From: Actinomycetota bacterium
GTDB lineage: Bacteria; Actinomycetota; Actinomycetes; S36-B12; CAIYMF01
Direction of reading: 5' to 3'
Assembly: GCA_009699025.1 (NCBI GenBank)
Contig: WLOZ01000157.1
Location: 1 to 5,519 of the forward strand
DNA: 5,519 nt
Shown here piece by piece: positions 1-5,209 of this stretch; the stretch's first letter is position 1; each line of letters begins with the position of its first letter. The notes beneath the pieces were generated by a model. It saw only the letters and a list, made by a program, of their open reading frames with translations, had not been told where the DNA came from and did no database searches. Both the position numbers and the translations under genes were made by a program.

Positions 1-34
1 CGAGTGCCTCGCGCGAGATCTTGGAAGACGGCAT
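1..34 (-). CDS. Possible start of an unidentified gene, cut by the window edge
   Basis: Reading leftward, an ATG at 34-32 opens a frame that runs to the window edge without a stop and translates as MPSSKISREAL. It begins 19 bases after the stop of the TlpA-like gene on the same strand, which is typical operon spacing. The only ribosome-site candidate is a short AGG very close to the ATG, so the start is weakly supported. Eleven residues are too few to assign a family. It may be the next gene of the leftward operon or a chance open frame. Confidence 0.25.
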   Translation of the reverse strand, partial: MPSSKISREAL

Positions 35-53
35 GTGCCTGAGAGTAGACCGA

Positions 54-668
54 TCAGCGCGATTCGGTGGCCAGTTCGTCAAGCAGTGGGCCGAGCATGC
101 CGGGCTTGACCTCGCCGATCACCCGGGCAGCGATGCGACCCTGCCTATCAATCACCACGGTGCTCGGAATCGCCTCGGGGGGAACAACGGGAATGCGGGC
201 GAGCAGCTTCGCGCCGTCGTCGACGATGCTGGGGTAGGGCACGTCGAAGCGGTCGACCATGCGGGCCGCGGCCCCAGACTCGGTGTCATTCACGTCAAGC
301 CCCACAAACTCAACCAACGACGGGTGCGCTGCGTCGGCGGCCCTCGCCTCGGCCACGAGCACGGGCAACTCGGTCTTGCACGGCTCGCACCACGAGGCCC
401 ACGCGTTGAGCACTACGACCTTGCCGCGTAGCGACGCGAGGTCGAGAAGAGAACCGTCGAGGGTGGTGCCGGAGATCGTCGGGGCCGAAACGCGATCTGC
501 CACCGGGTAGCGAGTGAGGCCGAGGAGAAGGTCCTCGGTGACCCCGGTATCCGCGGAGGACAGCGAGGTGCTGCCCTGCACTGTCGGAATCAGCGAGCAA
601 CCGCCCACGAGCGCGAGCGACGCCGCCACGAGAACCGCTAGGCCGAGTCGAGCGAATCGAGCGGTCAC
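54..668 (-). CDS. TlpA/ResA-like thiol-disulfide lipoprotein (thioredoxin fold)
   Basis: This is a predicted membrane-anchored extracytoplasmic thiol-disulfide oxidoreductase of 204 aa. Residues 1-23 are an Arg-containing hydrophobic signal ending in a lipobox, VGGC, with Cys24 as the lipidated residue. The thioredoxin-like domain spans about 60-203. It has the active-site WCEPC (Cys94, Cys97) after the strand VVVLNAW, a central strand FVGLDVND, and a likely cis-Pro at Pro168 in IPST before VVIDRQGRI, the usual TlpA/ResA arrangement. The start is GTG (668-666), preceded by a weak AGGA. It overlaps the end of the ctaG-like gene by 4 bases (GTGA), so the two are translationally coupled. In this family members reduce cytochrome c haem-binding cysteines (ResA, CcmG) or Sco and CuA cysteines (TlpA). 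Beside an oxidase with a CuA subunit and no cytochrome c gene in view, I infer a CuA or copper-chaperone role. Family assignment is firm; the substrate is not. Confidence 0.9.
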   Translation of the reverse strand: MTARFARLGLAVLVAASLALVGGCSLIPTVQGSTSLSSADTGVTEDLLLGLTRYPVADRVSAPTISGTTLDGSLLDLASLRGKVVVLNAWASWCEPCKTELPVLVAEARAADAAHPSLVEFVGLDVNDTESGAAARMVDRFDVPYPSIVDDGAKLLARIPVVPPEAIPSTVVIDRQGRIAARVIGEVKPGMLGPLLDELATESR

Positions 669-1540
669 TGGGAAGTCCTGGCTGCGAGGGCGATCTCGGC
701 CGCGATCTCAGCGTCGACTCGATGGCTGCGGCGCTCCTCGCTGCGAAAGAACTCGGTGGCCATCCACATCATCCAGAACGACTCGACCACCATCACGAGC
801 GCCCACATCAGGCCGCCGGCGAGTTTCTGGTCGTCGAGTGCCCCGGGGCCGAAGGGCCGGTTGGCCGCAGCAAAGACCGAGTACAGAATCACCGGCGAGA
901 AGTAGATGACGGCGCCAACAATCGCCTCGGGAATCATCATTGCCGACATCGACACGACGCGGTGTGATGCCTTGGTGCGGTGTGGCAGCAGATCGCGGCC
1001 CAGCACCGGCCAGTAGTAGAGGAGTGCTGCCACGAGGAAGAGGGGCTGCTCAATGAAGGTATCGGCGTCGTGGTTGCGCAGGGCCCAGTCGTAGAAGGGC
1101 GTGAAGTGGACGCCGAGTAGTACCCCCGCGAAGAAAATCCAGGTGAATACCGGATTGGTGGCGACCTCCACCACGCGGCTGCGCAGAATCGGCACCACCA
1201 CCCGACGGCGAGTTTGATCGCCGCTGACGCGAAACCAGAGCCAGAGGGGAGACCCGAGCACGAGCAGAGGGGCGGCGGCCATCATCAGCAGGAGGTGCTG
1301 GGTCATGTGTACCCAGAAGAACGTGTGCGACCACGCGGGCAGTGGCCCGAGATAGGCGACGGCAATGAGTGCGAGCCCGCTCAGGAAGCAGGCGGTGGAT
1401 ACCTTCGGCCACGGCATTGTGGGAGTGCGACCGGTGACGCGACGGGCCGCCCACAGGTAGATGGCGGCGATTGCAAGAAGGTTGACCGCGAGGAACGGGT
1501 CGACGGTCCAACGGGCTAGAAACTGACCCATCCCGCCCAC
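665..1540 (-). CDS. ctaG: CtaG-type cytochrome c oxidase assembly membrane protein (caa3_CtaG family)
   Basis: This is a polytopic membrane protein of 291 aa with about seven membrane helices (roughly 14-32, 47-64, 73-97, 130-147, 162-180, 203-224 and 240-262). The family signature is seen in SHTFFWVHMTQHLLLMMAA, giving His72, His78 and His82, and in the late DDQ...AGGLMW motif (237-246). His145 is another possible metal ligand. The family is the Bacillus/actinobacterial CtaG, needed for a functional caa3 oxidase and thought to help build the copper centre; it is unrelated to proteobacterial Cox11. The chosen start is GTG at 1540, because AAGGAAGG (1547-1554) lies 6 bases upstream; the ATG at 1531 is 9 bases further in and would be too far from that site. 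The tail from 265 is charged and probably cytoplasmic. It is divergent from the oxidase operon and overlaps the TlpA-like gene by 4 bases. Confidence 0.93.
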   Translation of the reverse strand: MGGMGQFLARWTVDPFLAVNLLAIAAIYLWAARRVTGRTPTMPWPKVSTACFLSGLALIAVAYLGPLPAWSHTFFWVHMTQHLLLMMAAAPLLVLGSPLWLWFRVSGDQTRRRVVVPILRSRVVEVATNPVFTWIFFAGVLLGVHFTPFYDWALRNHDADTFIEQPLFLVAALLYYWPVLGRDLLPHRTKASHRVVSMSAMMIPEAIVGAVIYFSPVILYSVFAAANRPFGPGALDDQKLAGGLMWALVMVVESFWMMWMATEFFRSEERRSHRVDAEIAAEIALAARTSQ

Positions 1541-1567
1541 TCACCGCCTTCCTTCAACAATGAAATC

Positions 1568-1585
1568 ACCCCAAATCCTCGGGGT
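1568..1585. promoter_or_regulatory. Inverted repeat ACCCC-N8-GGGGT, possible operator
   Basis: Perfect 5-base arms, ACCCC (1568-1572) and GGGGT (1581-1585), flank an 8-base spacer. With one mismatch the arms extend to CACCCC and GGGGTA. G/C-tract pseudo-palindromes of the form TACCC...GGGTA are typical operators of CsoR-family copper sensors, which would suit copper-enzyme genes on both sides. The spacer is longer than I would expect for that family and the arms are short, so chance is a real alternative in GC-rich DNA. Confidence 0.3.
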
Positions 1586-1651
1586 AATGCGCGTGGGGGC
1601 CCCTCGACGCTCCTCTCAGGACGATAGTTTGCGCCTGTACGCACATGCAAC

Positions 1652-1658
1652 GGAGGAG
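1652..1658 (+). promoter_or_regulatory. Ribosome binding site deciding the cupredoxin start
   Basis: GGAGGAG lies just upstream of the ATG at 1663, with 6 bases between GGAGG and the start codon. An in-frame ATG at 1645 lies before this site and has no Shine-Dalgarno of its own, so 1663 is preferred. The resulting protein begins MKRALF, a normal signal-peptide start. Confidence 0.8.
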
Positions 1659-1662
1659 TCGA

Positions 1663-2367
1663 ATGAAGAGGGCCTTGTTCGCGATCCTCACCGTGCTGAT
1701 CGGTGCCGGAGTCGTTGCGGTCAGCGCGCTGGTGGTGTCGGCCCGCGGTGCCGAGCCGCCCACGATCCGCGCCACGGTGTCCGGAACTGCCACCACTCCG
1801 CAGGGCGAGCTGCCGCACGCAACCCTCGAGATGTCGATTTACCCCAACCCCTCGGCGGCGGCTCCGGGCCCCGACATTCCGGCTGGCGGTGTCACCATGG
1901 TGGCTAACAGTCAGGGCTGGCCGTTCTACTCGCCGTCTACCTCCATCGAGCTACCAGCCAACTCGCTGGTCACCATCACGCTGCACCAGTACGACACCGG
2001 GGGTCAGATCTTCAACAACTGGCTCGCCACAGTGTCCGGCACCGTCGATGGCACGGCCACCTACGACGGAACAGCCAAAGCCTCGATAGACCCCGCGAAT
2101 GTGGCCCACACCTTCACGATCCATCAGTATCCCGACAGTACCCAGCCCTACTTCTTCGTGAATGTGCCGATGCCCGCTCAGGCCGACACTGCGAAGAACG
2201 AGGCGAACGGCTACCCCAAGCCCCTTGATGTCACCTTCTCGTTTGTCACCGGAGCTCCCGGCACCTACGTGTGGAACTGCGAGTTCCCCTGCGGAACCGG
2301 GTATGTGCAGTTCGGCGGCCCCATGAGCCAACGAGGCTTCATGAGCGGAACGGTCACGGTGGTCTGA
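1663..2367 (+). CDS. Exported cupredoxin-like protein with an atypical CuA-like loop
   Basis: This is a 234-aa protein with a signal peptide or membrane anchor at about 1-28 (two basic residues, then a hydrophobic core, with possible cleavage after SARGA). The rest is a Thr/Val/Gly-rich beta-strand domain of cupredoxin type. His149 in VAHTFTI matches the first copper ligand position, and GTYVWNCEFPCG carries Cys206 and Cys210 in the spacing of a CuA loop; subunit II downstream has GTFNIRCAELCG. After this the proteins part: where CuA has His and Met, this one has Tyr214 and Phe217. There is no His after Cys210, only Met221 and Met227, followed by the closing strand SGTVTVV. HQY occurs twice (108-110 and 154-156). 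It leads the oxidase operon, ending 2 bases before subunit II. It could be an electron carrier to CuA, a copper donor, or a disulfide-bonded protein without copper. The fold is likely; the function is unproven. Confidence 0.8.
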   Translation: MKRALFAILTVLIGAGVVAVSALVVSARGAEPPTIRATVSGTATTPQGELPHATLEMSIYPNPSAAAPGPDIPAGGVTMVANSQGWPFYSPSTSIELPANSLVTITLHQYDTGGQIFNNWLATVSGTVDGTATYDGTAKASIDPANVAHTFTIHQYPDSTQPYFFVNVPMPAQADTAKNEANGYPKPLDVTFSFVTGAPGTYVWNCEFPCGTGYVQFGGPMSQRGFMSGTVTVV

Positions 2368-2369
2368 CA

Positions 2370-3242
2370 ATGTCGACACTCGACGAGCGTCCCTCGCCCG
2401 AGGCTGATGAGCCCGAGGTTCCCACCAACCGCCCGGCCCCGCTGGGCATCGTGTCGAGCTGGCTGAAGCGCCCGTACGCCAGGCGCATCCTGCAGCTCAC
2501 CGTGGTCATCTCGGTGGTCATCATCGCTCTCACGTTTGTGATGGTCGCGTTCATGAACATGAGCGGTGGCCCGGCCTCCGACATCATGAACGAGATCGAG
2601 AAGACGATGTTCGTCCTCACGTTCGTGAGTGCGCCGCTGATGGGCTTCACCCTCGCGGTCATCACCTACAGCTGGTGGGGTGGCTGGGGAAAGGTCGGCG
2701 TCGACGAGACTCCCACCGAGGAGGGACCCGCGATCCGCACCAACGGGGTCGCGGTTGTCGTGTGGGTGTCGGTATGCAGCCTGCTCGCCGCCTTCCTTGT
2801 GATCTGGGGGCTGGTCGAGCTGGCCACCATCACGGCCTCGTCGTATGGCTCGGTGCCGGCTAACCAGCAGCCCCGAGACGCCAAGGCAATCGACATCAAC
2901 GTGACCGGGCAGCAGTGGGTGTGGACCTTCGAGTACCCCGGCAACGGACGCATCACCTCCGACGTGCTCGTGGTGCCGGTCGACGTGCCCCTCTACTTCA
3001 ACGTCACCTCGCTCGACGTGCTTCATAGTTTCTGGGTTGTTGAGGCGGGCGTGAAAATCGACGCCAATCCTGGAGCCATCACCAACACCGGATTCACCCC
3101 CAACAAGCTCGGAACCTTCAACATCAGATGCGCCGAACTGTGCGGTCTGCACCACGCCTACATGGAGACGAAGCTGGTCGTCGTGACTCAGCAGGACTTC
3201 GATAGCTGGGTCCGCGAGCAGGGAGGGGTGAAGACCTCATGA
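2370..3242 (+). CDS. ctaC: Cytochrome c oxidase subunit II with complete CuA site
   Basis: This 290-aa subunit receives electrons at a binuclear CuA centre outside the membrane and passes them to subunit I. All CuA ligands are present: His219 (DVLHSFWV), Cys254, Glu256 (backbone ligand position), Cys258, His262 and Met265. They align without gaps to bovine 161-207. The aromatic patch QQWVWTFEY (Trp183, Trp185) used for cytochrome c electron entry is also there. No fused cytochrome c domain follows, so the donor is a separate protein. The N-terminus is a long charged stretch (1-35), followed by three hydrophobic segments (about 40-62, 79-101 and 126-152); canonical mature subunit II has two. 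The usual ExxWT motif at the second canonical helix is missing. The ATG at 2370 is chosen because GGTGGT (2358-2363) precedes it and the previous gene stops at 2367. An upstream ATG in frame would overlap the cupredoxin by nearly 100 bases. It overlaps subunit I by 4 bases. Confidence 0.93.
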   Translation: MSTLDERPSPEADEPEVPTNRPAPLGIVSSWLKRPYARRILQLTVVISVVIIALTFVMVAFMNMSGGPASDIMNEIEKTMFVLTFVSAPLMGFTLAVITYSWWGGWGKVGVDETPTEEGPAIRTNGVAVVVWVSVCSLLAAFLVIWGLVELATITASSYGSVPANQQPRDAKAIDINVTGQQWVWTFEYPGNGRITSDVLVVPVDVPLYFNVTSLDVLHSFWVVEAGVKIDANPGAITNTGFTPNKLGTFNIRCAELCGLHHAYMETKLVVVTQQDFDSWVREQGGVKTS

Positions 3243-5209
3243 GTACCGCAGTCGCCGTTCACGAGCAGAAGCACGTACCCCAGCCTCGTCAGGTGGGCAA
3301 GCCGGGTGGATTCCTGCGCCGCACCAACGCCGTCACGGCCCTGGTCTCCGGAGTCGTGCTCGCCGCACTCTTCTACGTTGTCACCGGTGCCATCGTCAAC
3401 GCGGTCACCGGGGGTGGGCAGCAGAACAATCTCGCGCTTCCTGAAGGCCTGCAGGCTCAGATCACCATGATGTACGTGGGCTGGATCCTCGGGTTCATGG
3501 GCGGAATTGGCGCCTTCGCCGGACCCATCCGCTGGTTCCTGGGTCACGACCTCACCCATGCCGACGCCGAGTACATGGCAGGCAAGGACATGGGCCGCAA
3601 AAAGTTCTGGAAGTACACCACCGACCACAAGGTCGTCGGCATCCAGTACCTCGTGGTGATGCTGGTTCTGTTTGGCTTCGGTGGGTTGCTGGCCATGCTG
3701 ATTCGTACCGAGTTGGGCGTCACCTGGGCCGAGGTGTTCAACCCCAACTTCTACAACTCGCTCATCGGCACCCACGGCATCGTGATGATCATCGCGATGA
3801 TCATTGCTGTGTCTGGCCCGCTCGGAAACTTCATCGTGCCGCTGATGTGTGGCGCACGTGACATGGCGTTCCCGCGCCTCAACGCGCTGAGCATCTGGCT
3901 GCTGGTGGCCGCGGTTCCTCCGCTCATCAGCAACCTGCTCATGGGCGGAATCCGCGACGGCTGGACCGCGTACCAGCCGCTCGCCAACCAGGCGCCGGTC
4001 GGCATGATCGGCTACCAGATCTGCATCATCGTGTTCGCCTTCTCCACCGGAATTGCGAGCGTGAACCTCATCACCACCATCGTGGCGATGAGGGCGCGCG
4101 GCATGACCTGGAGCCGGGTACCCATCTTCGTTTACGGCGTCATGGGCTCGGCCATCATGGGGCTGGTCTGGTTCCCCATGTACCAGTACTCGCAGATCCT
4201 CGCGCTAAGCGACCGAGTGCTGCAGACATCGTTCTTCACGCCCGCCACCGGTGGCAGCGTGTGGTTGTACGAAAATCTCTTCTGGCTGCTCGGCCACCCC
4301 GAGGTGTACGTCATCGTGCTTCCTGCCACGGCCGCCCTGCTCGAGCTGATGCCGGTGTTCCTACGCAAGCCGCTGTTCTCGTTCAAGCTGGCCGTCGCGG
4401 GCATCTTCGGAATTGTGGGCCTGAGCGCCGTGGTGTGGGTTCACCACATGTACATGACCGGGTGGGCGCCGCAGGCGAACTACCCGTTCATGCTCTCGAC
4501 CGAGCTCATCTCGATTCCATTCAGCTTTCTGCTGCTGGTCATGCTGGGCACGATGTGGCGCGGGAAGCCGTGGGCGCGCCTGCCCATGATGGCGGTTTAC
4601 GCGGTCATCTGGAACATGGTCATCGGCGGCATCACGGGTGTGTACCTCTCGGACACTCCGGTTGACCAGTACATGCACGGCAGCATGTTCGTGGTCGCCC
4701 ACTTCCACTTCATGCTGATGGGAGCCGGGTTGTTCGGTGCTATGGGCGCCATCGCCTACTGGTTCCCGAAGATGACCAGCCGCTACTTCGACGAGACCTA
4801 CGGAAAGATCGGTTTCTGGATCGCTTTCGCCGGCTTCCAGATCACCTTCTTCGCGATGTTTGTAGCCGGGCTGCAAGGGATGCCCCGCCGCGTGTTGCAG
4901 TTCGACAGTGCGTTTAACGTCGCGAACTGGGTGTCCACGATCGGTGCCTACATCATCGGAATCGGCATGCTGGTGTTCCTCTTCGCGCTGGTTATCTCGT
5001 GGCGCAGTGGCGAACTCGCCCCCGGCAACCCATTCGGTGCGCACACCCTCGAGGCCCAGACCGAGACGCCCGTGCCGCACGAAAACTTCCCGGTGCTGCC
5101 GGTGGTCACGAGCGACCCTTACGACTTCGGCGTTCCTGATCCGTATGAGCTTGAAGATGAGGCGCTCATGCGAGAAGCCGAGGGCGCGAGCAAGGTGGGT
5201 GCCCCATGA
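3239..5209 (+). CDS. ctaD: Heme-copper oxidase subunit I (A1-like), K-channel residues replaced
   Basis: This is the catalytic subunit, 656 aa, which reduces O2 at a heme/CuB centre. Visible ligands are His179 and His490 for the low-spin heme, His488 for the high-spin heme, and His353, His402 and His403 for CuB. Tyr357 in GHPEVY is the crosslinking Tyr. Glu355 and the D-channel entrance DMAFPRLN (Asp208, Asn215, with Asn197 upstream) are intact, as is the Arg pair in GMPRR (550-551). The C-terminal tail has NPFGAHTLE...NF..LPVV, as in bacterial A1 oxidases. Oddities: the bovine K-channel Lys319, Thr316 and Ser255 positions are Leu431, Phe428 and Leu368. The Mg-site Asp369 position is Gly481. 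Before the canonical first helix (TTDHK at 127-131) there is an extension of about 120 residues with two extra membrane helices (about 32-55 and 76-98), giving about 14 in all. The start ATG at 3239 follows GGGAGGGG (3221-3228) and overlaps the previous stop as ATGA. Confidence 0.96.
   Translation: MSTAVAVHEQKHVPQPRQVGKPGGFLRRTNAVTALVSGVVLAALFYVVTGAIVNAVTGGGQQNNLALPEGLQAQITMMYVGWILGFMGGIGAFAGPIRWFLGHDLTHADAEYMAGKDMGRKKFWKYTTDHKVVGIQYLVVMLVLFGFGGLLAMLIRTELGVTWAEVFNPNFYNSLIGTHGIVMIIAMIIAVSGPLGNFIVPLMCGARDMAFPRLNALSIWLLVAAVPPLISNLLMGGIRDGWTAYQPLANQAPVGMIGYQICIIVFAFSTGIASVNLITTIVAMRARGMTWSRVPIFVYGVMGSAIMGLVWFPMYQYSQILALSDRVLQTSFFTPATGGSVWLYENLFWLLGHPEVYVIVLPATAALLELMPVFLRKPLFSFKLAVAGIFGIVGLSAVVWVHHMYMTGWAPQANYPFMLSTELISIPFSFLLLVMLGTMWRGKPWARLPMMAVYAVIWNMVIGGITGVYLSDTPVDQYMHGSMFVVAHFHFMLMGAGLFGAMGAIAYWFPKMTSRYFDETYGKIGFWIAFAGFQITFFAMFVAGLQGMPRRVLQFDSAFNVANWVSTIGAYIIGIGMLVFLFALVISWRSGELAPGNPFGAHTLEAQTETPVPHENFPVLPVVTSDPYDFGVPDPYELEDEALMREAEGASKVGAP

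Larger units (their letters stand above)
1541..1662. promoter_or_regulatory. Divergent intergenic region between assembly genes and oxidase operon
   Basis: This 122-base gap separates two divergent starts and must hold both promoters unless transcription comes from further away. It contains two ribosome sites: AAGGAAGG (1547-1554) for the leftward gene and GGAGGAG (1652-1658) for the rightward gene. It also contains the inverted repeat at 1568-1585 and a perfect GGGGCCCC palindrome at 1596-1603. For the rightward promoter, TAGTTT (1625-1630) fits the loose actinobacterial -10 pattern TANNNT, but I see no convincing -35. No clear -10/-35 pair is visible leftward. Shared control of the two units is an inference from the layout. 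Confidence 0.55.

Noticed and set aside
665..1540. CtaG as a Cox11-type copper chaperone
   Set aside because: Cox11 has one helix and a soluble domain with a CxC-type motif. This protein has about seven helices and the caa3_CtaG His motif.
1596..1603. GGGGCCCC palindrome as a transcription terminator
   Set aside because: It has no loop and no following T-run, and it sits between two divergent starts where no transcript ends.
1645..1662. Upstream ATG for the cupredoxin
   Set aside because: The GGAGGAG ribosome site lies between this ATG and the one at 1663, so it serves the later start.
2271..2369. Upstream start for subunit II adding 33 residues
   Set aside because: It would overlap the end of the cupredoxin gene and gives an Arg-rich leader unlike the family. 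The ATG at 2370 has a ribosome site and 2-base spacing from the previous stop.
2265..3155. Open frame of about 296 codons on the minus strand opposite subunit II
   Set aside because: Low-complexity His/Asp/Gly/Arg composition, no ribosome site and no domain. It is a shadow of the subunit II gene.
3239..5209. Subunit I as a nitric oxide reductase
   Set aside because: The GHPEVY motif with the crosslinking Tyr, the D-channel Asp and the A1 tail are oxygen-reductase features, and the genes pair with a CuA subunit II and a subunit III. NO activity is kept only as a test.
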